Under the pieces are notes generated by a model. The model was not told the origin of the DNA. It saw only the letters and a program-made list of their open reading frames with translations, and did not search any database. A stretch of DNA of 64,000 bases from Cyprinodon diabolis (taxonomy: Eukaryota > Chordata > Actinopteri > Cyprinodontiformes > Cyprinodontidae), in assembly GCA_030533445.1 (NCBI GenBank), contig JARPUW010000271.1:124001-188000 (forward strand), in the 5' to 3' direction. Positions within the stretch are counted from its first letter, which is position 1. Each line of letters begins with the position of its first letter. Both the position numbers and the translations under genes were made by a program. Below are positions 35,284 through 48,231 of this stretch, piece after piece.

Positions 35284-38200
35284 AATAAGATGTTTGATCT
35301 TAAAAAAATGGCCGCCTCACACTAAGATTTCAGCAGCTGCACTCTAGCAGGCTGCTGCAGAAGCTAACTGTCAGCTAGCTTCCAGGTGCTTACCCTCCGA
35401 ACAAACGACTGCTGAGCAAAAACCGTAAAAGATATCTGAAAAATTCTTTCAGTGAAAGCAACATCTATCCTTTGTCTCATACTGGGGTAACCTTCATGTC
35501 TGTAGGTCTTTCACAACCCAAAACGAAGCACAAACAAAATGGTTGGCCCACCTGCTCCTCCCTTTGTTTGAACTGCAGGACCTCACTCTCACTCACCTTT
35601 TAGCTGCTAAAGCACCCCTCCGAACAAACGACTGCTGAGTAAAAACCGTAAAAGGTATCTGAAAAATTCTTTTTATCTAAGCGACAGCTATATCTTGTCT
35701 TCAATTGGAGTAACTTTCATGGCTGTAGGTCATCTACAAACTGAATGGGAAGAGAAAGAAAAAGAAAAAACGTTTCATCACACCTAAGCTTCTAATTGAG
35801 CTAGCTGCAGCAGGTCACTGTCACTCAGCTTTCAGGTGCTTAAAATGTCCTCCGAACAAACGACTGCTGAGCAAAAACCGTATGAGTTATTCAAAAAAAT
35901 TTTTCACCGTGAGCGTCAGTCATCCTTCGACTCCAACTATGCCAACTTTGGTGTATGTGTGTCATTCAGAAAAATATTTATGACGAGTTTAAAACACATA
36001 GTCTGATTCGTTTTTCTCCCCTCTTCTGCTCCAAAACCAATGAAAAACGGCTCTGATTTTCATCGACTTTAGGTCGGTCTGGAGGGTTTTTAAGGAAAAG
36101 TATTAATCCTACCGTAATTCCGAAGATATTGTGTGGGTCCAGAGATTTCAGTCTACAAACTGACCAAAAATGGTGACTCTAGCTATAAATATGTGGCCGT
36201 GAGGGCGAGTTTAAAATGTTTTTTTGTGTTTAAAAAACGCCTGCCTCACACTCTAGCTTTTCAGTTGCTCCACTCTAGCAGGCTGGATTTTGCTAAAACT
36301 TTGTGGCGCTTGAGGTCTGATTATACAAAAACCGTAGCAGTTATCAACATACCGTCTTCAGTTTTAAATAGACGAAGGATTTATCTACAAACTAAGCTTC
36401 AAACTGTTTTTCTAGGTGAATGTATGCCGACACAGTGAAGTGCTGTTTTTTATGCTTTTTTTTTCCTCTCCCCATTCATTTCCTATGGGATTTTTTTGCG
36501 ACGTTTTCGCTAATAATTCGCAAACCTTCGGACTAATGAGAAAGTTTTATACAAGCACACATCACCCCATTGGTCCCGACGCGTGTGCCAACTTTGGGCC
36601 CGATCCGCCAAACCGTGCGGGACTAGTTACGCGCCGAAGTTTTGGGTATACGGGAGAATTATAATAACTAGAAAATTTCTAAAGAAATTTTGAGGGGGGC
36701 CACCTACTGCCCATCTTGGGAACAGGGCCAAAACGGCCCTGGCAAGTGATGTCGGGGCTCCCCAGACCAACTGCTTACGCCTTTGAGGGCTGCTGAGGGA
36801 AGGAAAGAGGGCTAGGTCATGGGCAAAGAGAGCTGTGTGCCACTTGTGCTGAAATCTGGGAAATAGACGTGCACAGCGTATGATGCAAAAGGGTAATATG
36901 GGTTGTCCATATTGAACCGCAGTGGGTAAAGCTCAGTTGGTGGGCTCCGCCCGCCTGCTAGGAGCCCTTGCAGCGATGAAAAAAATCCCCAATGGCGGGC
37001 ATTGCCCGCCTGCTAAGAGCCATTGCAGTGATGAAATCACCAATGGCGGGCTCCGCCCGCCTGCTAGGAGCCATTGCAGTGATGAAAAAAATCACCATTG
37101 GCGGGCTCCGCCCGCCTCCTAACAGCCATTGCAGTGATGAAATCACCAATGGCGGGCTCCGCCCGCCTTCTAAAAGCCATTGCAGTGATGAAATTACAAA
37201 TGGCTATAAGCAATATGCCAGAATGTATGAGTGTGTATAAGGAAGAGGCTTTTATTTTGTAGAGTCCCTGTAGTCTTATTTTGAAAGTCTATCATGGAAG
37301 TGCATCTATAGATGGGTCATGCCCAGCAGTGATATAGAATCCATTTCCAAATGTTAAATCACTGGTTTTCCATGTTATTAGGTGAATAGTTCCTGTATTA
37401 CAGAGTAAATGGGGGACTTTTATTGTGAAATTTGCTCTGGGGTGTGTTTTGAAAAGGTCACTAGAGTCTAATAAAAACAACCTGGAAGAGTTTGGGTCAT
37501 AATGTTGAGCCATTTGCATCAATTAATGCATTAGTATAATCTAGAGGCTTTTATTTTGTAGGGTCCCTGGAGTCTTATTTTGAAAGTCCAACAGAGTTGT
37601 GTTTAGAGAAAATGTTCAGACCCATCAATGATAGTTGATGACTTTCCAATCGTTAAATCACTCTTTTTCCATTTTATTAGGGCAGTAGATGAAGCGGAAA
37701 TGGGAGGCTTTTATTTTGAAATTTGCCATAGGGTGTGTTTTAAACAGTCTCCTAGAGTCTATTCTCTAAAATGGGGTTGAGTTTGGGTCATAATGTTGAG
37801 CCATATAGGGCAATAAATATATGTAAAAAATATAGAGGCTTTTATTTTGAAGGGTCCCTGGAGTCTTATTTTGAAAGTCTATCAGTGCTGAGTGGCAAGG
37901 GAAGTGTCATGGACGGCAGTCATATAGTATCCATTTCCCAATGTTAAATCAGTGCTTTCACCCTCCATTAGATTAATATGTGCTGTTTAAAACAGCAGAG
38001 GTAAAATCTGTTTGAAGCTTGGTAACCTTGACAACGCTTAATGAGCCTCTCACTGACACAGACAACAGCTGCACTCACTATTGGTTTCTTCTTCCCAGGC
38101 TTTTTTGTATGGGAAGAACGGCACCGAACAAACGACTGCTGAGCAAAAACCGTATGAGTTATTAAAAAGAAAATTTCACCATGAGCATCAGCAATCCTTC

Positions 38201-38478
38201 GACTCCAACTATACCAACTTTGGTGTATGTGTGTCATTCAGAACAATATTTATGACGACTTGAAAACACATAGTCTGATTCGTTTTTCTCCCATCTTCAG
38301 CTTAAAAAGAATGGAGAAAGGCTGAAACTCATCGACTTTAGGTTGGTCTGGAGGGTTTTTAAGGAAAAGTATTAATCCTACCGTAATTCCGAAGACATTG
38401 TGTGAGTCCAGAGGTTTCAGTCTACAAACTGACCAAAAATGGTGACTGTAGGTCCAAATATGTGGCCGTGAGGGCGAG
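35284..38478 (+). repeat. Satellite unit 12 (3,195 bp; diverged subtype D)
   Basis: The 5' 1.4 kb is ordinary. From about 36713 to the end it is the most diverged tract in the window together with unit 20: gatgtcgg, gctaggtcatgg, aaccgcagtgg, ggagcccttgcagcg, ggcgggcattgcc, gcatctatagatgg, gtttagagaaaatg, gacccatcaatg, gttgatgac, gccatagggtg, aaaatggggttg, tttgaagggtcc, ggacggcag and tcagtgctttc. D1 also differs (attaaaaagaaaattt, cagcttaaaaag, gtaggtccaaat). Hairpin site empty. Confidence 0.97.
36939..37204. repeat. GC stem-loop array, unit 12 (5 hairpins, diverged 266 bp form)
   Basis: Loops tcc, att, tcc, tcc, tcc on conserved stems, except the first (ggtgggc). Spacing is more even than canonical because the short 27 bp step is absent. 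Shared with unit 20. Confidence 0.92.
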
Positions 38479-39853
38479 AATAAGATGTTTGATCTTAAAA
38501 AAATGGCCGCCTCACACTAAGATTTCAGCAGCTGCACTCTAGCAGGCTGCTGCAGAAGCTAACTGTCAGCTAGCTTCCAGGTGCTTACCCTCCGAACAAA
38601 CGACTGCTGAGCAAAAACCGTAAAAGGTATCTGAAAAATTCTTTCAGTGAAAGCAACATCTATCCTTTGTCTCAGACTGGGGTAACCTTCATGTCTGTAG
38701 GTCTTTCACAACCCAAAACGAAGCAAAAACAAAATGGTTGGCCCACCTGCTCCTCCCTTTCTTTTAACTGCAGGACCTCACTCTCACTCACCTTTCAGCT
38801 GCTAAAGCACCCCTCCGAACAAACGACTGCTGAGTAAAAACCGTAAAAGGTATCTGAAAAATTCTTTTTATCTAAGCGACAGCTATATCTTGTCTTCAAT
38901 TGGAGTAACTTTCATGGCTGTAGGTCATCTACAAACTGAATGGGAAGAGAAAGAAAAAGAAAAAACGTTTCATCACACCTAAGCTTCTAATTGAGCTAGC
39001 TGCAGCAGGTCACTGTCACTCAGCTTTCAGGTGCTTAAAATGTCCTCCGAACAAACGACTGCTGAGCAAAAACCGTATGAGTTATTCAAAAAATTTTTTC
39101 ACCGTGAGCGTCAGTCATCCTTCGACTCCAACTATGCCAACTTTGGTGTATGTGTGTCATTCAGAAAAATATTTATGACGAGTTTAAAACACATAGTCGG
39201 ATTCGTTTTTCTCCCCTCTTCTGCTCCAAAACCAATGAAAAACGGCTCTGATTTTCATCGACTTTAGGTCGGTCTGGAGGGTTTTTAAGGAAAAGTATTA
39301 ATCCTACCGTAATTCCGAAGATATTGTGTGGGTCCAGAGATTTCAGTCTACAAACTGACCAAAAATGGTGACTCTAGCTATAAATATGTGGCCGTGAGGG
39401 CGAGTTTAAAATGTTTTTTTTGTGTTTAAAAAACGCCTGCCTCACACTCTAGCTTTTCAGTTGCTCCACTCTAGCAGGCTGGATTTTGCTAAAACTTTGT
39501 GGCGCTTGAGGTCTGATTATACAAAAACCGTAGCAGTTATCAACATACCGTCTTCAGTTTTAAATAGACGAAGGATTTATCTACAAACTGAGCTTCAAAC
39601 TGTTTTTCTAGGTGAATGTATGCCGACACAGTGAAGTGCTGTTTTTTATGCTTTTTTTTTCCTCTCCCCATTCATTTCCTATGGGATTTTTTTGCGACGT
39701 TTTCGCTAATAATTCGCAAACCTTCGGACTAATGAGAAAGTTTTATACAAGCACACATCACCCCATTGGTCCCGACGCGTGTGCCAACTTTGGGCCCGAT
39801 CCGCCAAACCGTGCGGGACTAGTTACGCGCCGAAGTTTTGGGTATACGGGAGA

Positions 39854-39936
39854 ATTATAATAATAATAATAATACGCGGAATAAATATGTGCAATAGTAG
39901 TAGGTGGGCCATGCCTTCGGCATGTGGCCCCCCAAC
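39854..39936 (+). repeat. Hairpin minisatellite, unit 13, 1 copy
   Basis: A single copy starting at 39873 after a long AAT run. It joins aactag directly. The single-copy state also occurs in unit 16. Confidence 0.93.
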
Positions 39937-40206
39937 TAGAAAATTTCTAAAGAAATTTTGAGGGGGGCCACCTACTGCCCGTCTGGGGAACCGGGCCAAT
40001 ACGGCCCTGGCAAGTGACGTCGGGGCTCCCCAGACCAACTGCTTACGCCTTTGAGGGCTGCTGAGGGAAGGAAAGAGGGCAAGTTCATGGGCAAAGAGAG
40101 CTGTGTGCCACTTGTGCTGAAATCTGGGAAATAGACGTGCACAGCGTATGATGCACAAGGGTAATATAGGTTGTCCATATTGAAACACAGTGGGTAAAGC
40201 CCAGTT

Positions 40207-40444
40207 GGCGGGCTTTGCCCGCCTGCTAGGAGCCATCTCAGTGAAGAAAAAAATCACCAATGGCGGGCTCTGCCCGCCTTCTAAGAGCCATTGCAGTGAT
40301 GAAATCACCAATGGCGGGCTCCGCCCGCCTGCTAAGAGCCATTGCAGTGATGTAATCACCTTTGGCGGGCTCCGCCCGCCTGTTACCATTGGCGGGCTCC
40401 GCCCGCCTTCTAAGAGCCATTGCAGTGATGAAATCACCAATGGC
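40207..40444. repeat. GC stem-loop array, unit 13 (5 hairpins)
   Basis: First loop is ttt, from a CpG decay at 40216; stems intact. Confidence 0.92.
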
Positions 40445-41720
40445 AATGAGCAATATGCCAGAATGTATGAGTGTGTATAAGGAAGAGGCTTTTATTCTGT
40501 AGAGTCCTTGTAGTCTTATTTTGAAAGTCTATCATGAATGTGCATCAAAAGATGGGTCACGCCCAGCAGTGATATAGAATCCATTTCCAAATGTTAAATC
40601 ACTGGTTTTCCATGTTATTATTTGAATAGTTGCTGAATTACAGAGTAAATGGGAGACTTTTATTGTGAAATTTGCTCTGGGGTGTGTTTTGAAAAGGTCA
40701 CTAGCGTCTATTAAAAACAACCTGGAAGAGTTTGGGTCATAATGTTGAGCCATTTGCATCAATTAATGCATTAGTATAATCTAGAGGCTTTTATTTTGTA
40801 GGGTCCCTGGAGTCTTATTTTGAAAGTCCAACAGAGTTGTGTTTATAGAAAATGTTCAGACCCGTCAATGATAGTTGATTACTTTCCAATCGTTAAATCA
40901 TTCTTTTTCCATGTTATTAGGGCAGTAGATGAAGCGGAAATGGGAGGCTTTTATTTTGAAATTTGCTATAGGGTGTGTTTTAAACAGTCTCCTAGAGTCT
41001 ATTCTCTAAAACGGGGTTGAGTTTGGGTCATAATGTTGAGCCATATAGGGCAATAAATATATGTAAAAAATATAGAGGCTTTTATTTTGTAGGGTCCCTG
41101 GAGTCTTATTTTGAAAGTCTATCAGTGCTGAGTGGCAAGGGAAGTGTCATGTACAGCAGTCATATAGTATCCATTTCCCAATGTTAAATCAGTCCTTTCA
41201 CCCTCCATTAGATTAATATGTGCTGTTTAAAACAGCAGAGGTAAAATCTGTTTGAAGCTTGGTAACCTTGACAACGCTTAACGAGCCTCTCACTGACACA
41301 GACAACAGCTGCACTCACTATTGGTTTCTTCTTCCCAGGCTTTTTTGTATGGGAAGAACGGCACCGAACAAACGACTACTGATCAAAAACCGTATGAGTT
41401 ATTCAAAAAACATTTTCACCATGAGCATCAGCAATCCTTCGACTCCAACTATACCAACTTTGGTGTATGTGTGTCATTCAGAAAAATATTTATGACGAGT
41501 TGAAAACACATAGTCTGATTCGTTTCTCTCCCATCTTCAGCTCAAAAAGAATAGAGAAAGGCTGAAACTCTCATCGACTTTAGGTTGGTCTGGAGGGTTT
41601 TTAAGGAAAAGTATTAATCCTACCGTAATTCCGAAGACATTGTGTGAGTCCAGAGGTTTCAGTCTACAAACTGACCAAAAATGGTGACTGTAGCTCCAAA
41701 TATGTGGCCGTGAGGGCGAG

Positions 41721-44700
41721 AATAAGATGTTTGATCTTAAAAAAATGGCCGCCTCACACTAAGATTTCAGCAGCTGCACTCTAGCAGGCTGCTGCAGAAG
41801 CTAACTGTCAGCTAGCTTCCAGGTGCTTACCCTCCGAACAAACGACTGCTGAGCAAAAACCGTAAAAGATATCTGAAAAATTCTTTCAGTGAAAGCAACA
41901 TCTATCCTTTGTCTCAGACTGGGGTAACCTTCATGTCTGTAGGTCTTTCACAACCCAAAACGAAGCACAAACAAAATGGTTGGCCCACCTGCTCCTCCCT
42001 TTGTTTGAACTGCAGGACCTCACTCTCACTCACCTTTTAGCTGCTAAAGCACCCCTCCGAACAAACGACTGCTGAGTAAAAACCGTAAAAGGTATCTGAA
42101 AAATTCTTTTTATCTAAGCGACAGCTATATCTTGTCTTCAATTGGAGTAACTTTCATGGCTGTAGGTCATCTACAAACTGAATGGGAAGAGAAAGAAAAA
42201 GAAAAAACGTTTCATCACACCTAAGCTTCTAATTGAGCTAGCTGCAGCAGGTCACTGTCACTCAGCTTTCAGGTGCTTAAAATGTCCTCCGAACAAACGA
42301 CTGCTGAGCAAAAACCGTATGAGTTATTCAAAAAATTTTTTCACCGTGAGCGTCAGTCATCCTTCGACTCCAACTATGCCAACTTTGGTGTATGTGTGTC
42401 ATTCAGAAAAATATTTATGACGAGTTTAAAACACATAGTCTGATTCGTTTTTCTCCCCTCTTCTGCTCCAAAACCAATGAAAAACGGCTCTGATTTTCAT
42501 CGACTTTAGGTCGGTCTGGAGGGTTTTTAAGGAAAAGTATTAATCCTACCGTAATTCCGAAGATATTGTGTGGGTCCAGAGATTTCAGTCTACAAACTGA
42601 CCAAAAATGGTGACTCTAGCTATAAATATGTGGCCGTGAGGGCGAGTTTAAAATGTTTTTTTGTGTTTAAAAAACGCCTGCCTCACACTCTAGCTTTTCA
42701 GTTGCTCCACTCTAGCAGGCTGGATTTTGCTAAAACTTTGTGGCGCTTGAGGTCTGATTATACAAAAACCGTAGCAGTTATCAACATACCGTCTACAGTT
42801 TTAAATAGACGAAGGATTTATCTACAAACTGAGCTTCAAACTGTTTTTCTAGGTGAATGTATGGCGACACAGTGAAGTGCTGTTTTTTATGCTTTTTTTT
42901 TCCTCTCCCCATTCATTTCCTATGGGATTTTTTTGCGACGTTTTCGCTAATAATTCGCAAACCTTCGGACTAATGAGAAAGTTTTATACAAGCACACATC
43001 ACCCCATTGGTCCCGACACGTGTGCCAACTTTGGGCCCGATCCGCCAAACCGTGCGGGACTAGTTACGCGCCGAAGTTTTGGGTATACGGGAGAATTATA
43101 ATAACTAGAAAATTTCTAAAGAAATTTTGAGGGGGGCCACCTACTGCCCGTCTGGGGAACCGGGCCAATACGGCCCTGGCAAGTGACGTCGGGGCTCCCC
43201 AGACCAACTGCTTACGCCTTTGAGGGCTGCTGAGGGAAGGAAAGAGGGCAAGTTCATGGGCAAAGAGACCTGTGTGCCACTTGTGCTGAAATCTGGGAAA
43301 TAGACGTGCACAGCGTATGATGCACAAGGGTAATATGGGTTGTCCATATTGAAACACAGTGGGTAAAGCCCAGTTGGCGGGCTTCGCCCGCCTGCTAGGA
43401 GCCATCTCAGTGAAGAAAAAAATCACCAATGGCGGGCTCTGCCCGCCTTCTAAGAGCCATTGCAGTGATGAAATCACCAATGGCGGGCTCCGCCCGCCTG
43501 CTAAGAGCCATTGCAGTGATGTAATCACCTTTGGCGGGCTCCGCCCGCCTGTTACCATTGGCGGGCTCCGCCCGCCTTCTAAGAGCCATTGCAGTGATGA
43601 AATCACCAATGGCAATGAGCAATATGCCAGAATGTATGAGTGTGTATAAGGAAGAGGCTTTTATTCTGTAGAGTCCTTGTAGTCTTATTTTGAAAGTCTA
43701 TCATGAATGTGCATCAAAAGATGGGTCACGCCCAGCAGTGATATAGAATCCATTTCCAAATGTTAAATCACTGGTTTTCCATGTTATTAGGTGAATAGTT
43801 GCTGTATTACAGAGTAAATGGTAGACTTTTATTGTGAAATTTGCTCTGGGGTGTGTTTTGAAAAGGTCACTAGAGTCTAATAAAAACAACCTGGAAGAGT
43901 TTGGGTCATAATGTTGAGCCATTTGCATCAATTAATGCATTACTATAATCTAGAGGCTTTTATTTTGTAGGGTCCCTGGAGTCTTATTTTGAAAGTCCAA
44001 CAGAGTTGTGTTTATAGAAAATGTTCAGACCCGTCAATGATAGTTGATTACTTTCCAATCGTTAAATCACTCTTTTTCCATGTTATTAGGGCAGTAGATG
44101 AAGCGGAAATGGGAGGCTTTTATTTTGAAATTTGCTATAGGGTGTGTTTTAAACAGTCTCCTAGAGTCTATTCTCTAAAACGGGGTTGAGTTTGGGTCAT
44201 AATGTTGAGCCATATAGGGCAATAAATATATGTAAAAAATATAGAGGCTTTTATTTTGTAGGGTCCCTGGAGTCTTATTTTGAAAGTCTATCAGTGCTGA
44301 GTGGCAAGGGAAGTGTCATGTACAGCAGTCATATAGTATCCATTTCCCAATGTTAAATCAGTCCTTTCACCCTCCATTAGATTAATATGTGCTGTTTAAA
44401 ACAGCAGAGGTAAAATCTGTTTGAAGCTTGGTAACCTTGACAACGCTTAACGAGCCTCTCACTGACACAGACAACAGCTGCACTCACTATTGGTTTCTTC
44501 TTCCCAGGCTTTTTTGTATGGGAAGAACGGCACCGAACAAACGACTACTGATCAAAAACCGTATGAGTTATTCAAAAAACATTTTCACCATGAGCATCAG
44601 CAATCCTTCGACTCCAACTATACCAACTTTGGTGTATGTGTGTCATTCCGAAAAATATTTATGACGAGTGAAAACACATAGTCTGATTCGTTTCTCTCCC

Positions 44701-44888
44701 ATCTTCAGCTCAAAAAGAATAGAGAAAGGCTGAAACTCTCATCGACTTTAGGTTGGTCTGGAGGGTTTTTAAGGAAAAGTATTAATCCTACCGTAATTCC
44801 GAAGACATTGTGTGAGTCCAGAGGTTTCAGTCTACAAACTGACCAAAAATGGTGACTGTAGCTCCAAATATGTGGCCGTGAGGGCGAG
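41721..44888 (+). repeat. Satellite unit 14 (3,168 bp)
   Basis: Empty hairpin site, canonical GC array, subtype B markers in the 3' half (ctctggggtgtg, attactataatc, catgtacagc). It shares gtctacagtt and atggcgacac with unit 1. Private changes: a CpG-to-CpA change at 43018, aaagagacctg near 43269, aatggtagac near 43820, and one T deleted in gacgagtgaaaac near 44670. Confidence 0.97.
43376..43613. repeat. GC stem-loop array, unit 14 (5 hairpins)
   Basis: Canonical 238 bp form. Confidence 0.92.
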
Positions 44889-46262
44889 AATAAGATGTTT
44901 GATCTGAAAAAAATGGCCGCCTCACACTAAGATTTCAGCAGCTGCACTCTAGCAGGCTGCTGCAGAAGCTAACTGTCAGCTAGCTTCCAGGTGCTTACCC
45001 TCCGAACAAACGACTGCTGAGCAAAAACCGTAAAAGATATCTGAAAAATTCTTTCAGTGAAAGCAACATCTATCCTTTGTCTCAGACTGGGGTAACCTTC
45101 ATGTCTGTAGGTCTTTCACAACCCAAAACGAAGCACAAACAAAATGGTTGGCCCACCTGCTCCTCCCTTTCTTTTAACTGCAGGACCTCACTCTCACTCA
45201 CCTTTTAGCTGCTAAAGCACCCCTCCGAACAAACGACTGCTGAGTAAAAACCGTAAAAGGTATCTGAAAAATTCTTTTTATCTAAGCGACAGCTATATCT
45301 TGTCTTCAATTGGAGTAACTTTCATGGCTGTAGATCATCTACAAACTGAATGGGAAGAGAAAGAAAAAGAAAAAACGTTTCATCACACCTAAGCTTCTAA
45401 TTGAGCTAGCTGCAGCAGGTCACTGTCACTCAGCTTTCAGGTGCTTAAAATGTCCTCCGAACAAACGACTGCTGAGCAAAAACCGTATGAGTTATTCAAA
45501 AAATTTTTTCACCGTGAGCGTCAGTCATCCTTCGACTCCAACTATGCCAACTTTGGTGTATGTGTGTCATTCAGAAAAATATTTATGACGAGTTTAAAAC
45601 ACATAGTCTGATTCGTTTTTCTCCCCTCTTCTGCTCCAAAACCAATGAAAAACGGCTCTGATTTTCATCGACTTTAGGTCGGTCTGGAGGGTTTTTAAGG
45701 AAAAGTATTAATCCTACCGTAATTCCGAAGATATTGTGTGGGTCCAGAGATTTCAGTCTACAAACTGACCAAAAATGGTGACTCTAGCTATAAATATGTG
45801 GCCGTGAGGGCGAGTTTAAAATGTTTTTTTGTGTTTAAAAAACGCCTGCCTCACACTCTAGCTTTTCAGTTGCTCCACTCTAGCAGGCTGGATTTTGCTA
45901 AAACTTTGTGGCGCTTGAGGTCTGATTATACAAAAACCGTAGCAGTTATCAACATACCGTCTTCAGTTTTAAATAGACGAAGGATTTATCTACAAACTGA
46001 GCTTCAAACTGTTTTTCTAGGTGAATGTATGCCGACACAGTGAAGTGCTGTTTTTTATGCTTTTTTTTTCCTCTCCCCATTCATTTCCTATGGGATTTTT
46101 TTGCGACGTTTTCGCTAATAATTCGCAAACCTTCGGACTAATGAGAAAGTTTTATACAAGCACACATCACCCCATTGGTCCCGACGCGTGTGCCAACTTT
46201 GGGCCCGATCCGCCAAACCGTGCGGGACTAGTTACGCGCCGAAGTTTTGGGTATACGGGAGA

Positions 46263-46608
46263 ATTATAATAATAATAATAATACGCGGAATAAATATGTG
46301 CAATAGTAGTAGGTGGGCCATGCCTTCGGCATGTGGCCCCCCAATAATACGCGGAATAAATATGTGCAATAGTAGTAGGTGGGCCATGCCTTCGGCATGT
46401 GGCCCCCCAATAATACGCGGAATAAATATGTGCAATAGTAGTAGGTGGGCCATGCCTTCGGCATGTGGCCCCCCAATAATACGCGGAATAAATATGTGCA
46501 ATAGTAGTAGGTGGGCCATGCCTTCGGCATGTGGCCCCCCAATAATACGCGGAATAAATATGTGCAATAGTAGTAGGTGGGCCATGCCTTCGGCATGTGG
46601 CCCCCCAA
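46263..46608 (+). repeat. Hairpin minisatellite, unit 15, 5 copies
   Basis: Copies start at 46282, 46348, 46414, 46480 and 46546, all 66 bp apart and identical by eye, so the expansion is very recent. Because 66 is a multiple of three, open frames extend through it on both strands (up to 269 codons); these are by-products of the repeat. Confidence 0.95.
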
Positions 46609-46879
46609 CTAGAAAATTTCTAAAGAAATTTTGAGGGGGGCCACCTACTGCCCGTCTTGGGAACCGGGCCAATACGGCCCTGGCAAGTGACGTCGGGGCT
46701 CCCCAGACCAACTGCTTACGCCTTTGAGGGCTGCTGAGGGAAGGAAAGAGGGCAAGTTCATGGGCAAAGAGAGCTGTGTGCCACTTGTGCTGACATCTGG
46801 GAAATAGACGTGCACAGCGTATGATGCACAAGGGTAATATGGGTTGTCCATATTGAAACACAGTGGGTAAAGCCCAGTT

Positions 46880-47039
46880 GGCGGGCTTCGCCCGCCTGCT
46901 AGGAGCCATCTCAGTGAAGAAAAAAATCACCAATGGCGGGCTCTGCCCGCCTTCTAAGAGCCATTGCAGTGATGAAATCACCAATGGCGGGCTCCGCCCG
47001 CCTTCTAAGAGCCATTGCAGTGATGAAATTACAAATGGC
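46880..47039. repeat. GC stem-loop array, unit 15 (3 hairpins)
   Basis: 78 bp shorter than canonical, having lost two hairpins including the short 27 bp step. The final linker gaaattacaaatggc is that of units 12 and 20, so the deletion coincides with a switch of subtype. Confidence 0.92.
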
Positions 47040-48180
47040 AATGAGCAATATGCCAGAATGTATGAGTGTGTATAAGGAAGAGGCTTTTATTCTGTAGAGT
47101 CCCTGGAGTCTTATTTTGAAAGTCTATCATGGAAGTGCATCTAAAGATGGGTCATGCCCAGCAGTTATATAGAATCAATTTCCAAATGTTAAATCACTGG
47201 TTTTCCATGTTATTAGGTGAATAGTTGCTGTATTACAGAGTAAATGGGAGACTTTTATTGTGAAATTTGCTCTGGGTGTGTTTTGAAAAGGTCACTAGAG
47301 TCTAATAAAAACAACCTGGAAGAGTTTGGGTCATAATGTTGAGCCATTTGCATCAATTAATGCATTAGTATAATCTAGAGGCTTTTATTTTGTAGGGTCG
47401 CTGGAGTCTTATTTTGAAAGTCCAACAGAGTTGTGTTTATAGAAAATGTTCAGACCCGTCAATGATAGTTGATTACTTTCCAATCGTTAAATCACTCTTT
47501 TTCCATGTTATTAGGGCAGTAGATGAAGCGGAAATGGGAGGCTTTTATTTTGAAATTTGCTATAGGGTGTGTTTTAAACAGTCTCCTAGAGTCTATTCTC
47601 TAAAACGGGGTTGAGTTTGGGTCATAATATTGAGCCATATAGGGCAATAAATATATGTAAAAAATATAGAGGCTTTTATTTTGTAGGGTCCCTGGAGTCT
47701 TATTTTGAAAGTCTATCAGTGCTGAGTGGCAAGGGAAGTGTCATGGACAGCAGTCATATAGTATCCATTTCCCAATGTTAAATCAGTCCTTTCACCCTCC
47801 ATTAGATTAATATGTGCTGTTTAAAACAGCAGAGGTAAAATCTGTTTGAAGCTTGGTAACCTTGACAACGCTTAACGAGCCTCTCACTGACACAGACAAC
47901 AGCTGCACTCACTATTGGTTTCTTCTTCCCAGGCTTTTTTGTATGGGAAGAACGGCAACGAAAACAAACGACTACTGATCAAAAACCGTATGAGTTATTC
48001 AAAAAACATTTTCACCATGAGCATCAGCAATCCTTCGACTCCAAGTATACCAACTTTGGTGTATGTGTGTCATTCAGAACAATATTTATGACGACTTGAA
48101 AACACATAGTCTGATTCGTTTCTCTCCCATCTTCAGCTCAAAAAGAATGGAGAAAGGCTGAAACTCATCGACTTTAGGTT

Positions 48181-48231
48181 GGTCTGGAGGGTTTTTAAGG
48201 AAAAGTATTAATCCTACCGTAATTCCGAAGA
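48181..48231. other. D1/D2 recombination junction (~926 bp deletion)
   Basis: Left of this stretch the sequence is D1 (T at 48180 in ttaggttgg). Right of it the sequence is D2 (T at 48232 in gaagatattg). The 51 bp between are identical in D1 and D2. In neighbouring units the same two points lie 926 bp apart (44755 to 45681), so one D1-to-D2 interval has been lost by exchange or slippage between the direct repeats. Confidence 0.93.

Larger units (their letters stand above)
38479..41720 (+). repeat. Satellite unit 13 (3,242 bp; one hairpin repeat)
   Basis: One 66 bp hairpin repeat. It has one extra T in the run near 39414-39421, which shifts the reading frame that is open in other units. It carries cctttcttttaactgc as in units 5, 9 and 15. 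A cluster of private changes lies at about 40619-40712 (tttgaatag, ctgaattac, tagcgtctatt). There is a CpG-to-TpG change in the first GC hairpin loop at 40216. Confidence 0.97.
44889..48180 (+). repeat. Satellite unit 15, fused to unit 16 (five hairpin repeats, GC array shortened)
   Basis: Carries the largest hairpin expansion, five copies at exact 66 bp spacing. Its GC array is 78 bp shorter than canonical, with three hairpins. After the array it switches to the diverged subtype seen in unit 1 (tctaaagatgggtcatgcc, cagttatatagaatcaa, gggtcgctgg, ggcaacgaaaac, ccaagtatacc). Its last ~134 bp are missing, because the unit is joined inside module D1 to the D2 module of unit 16. Confidence 0.95.
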
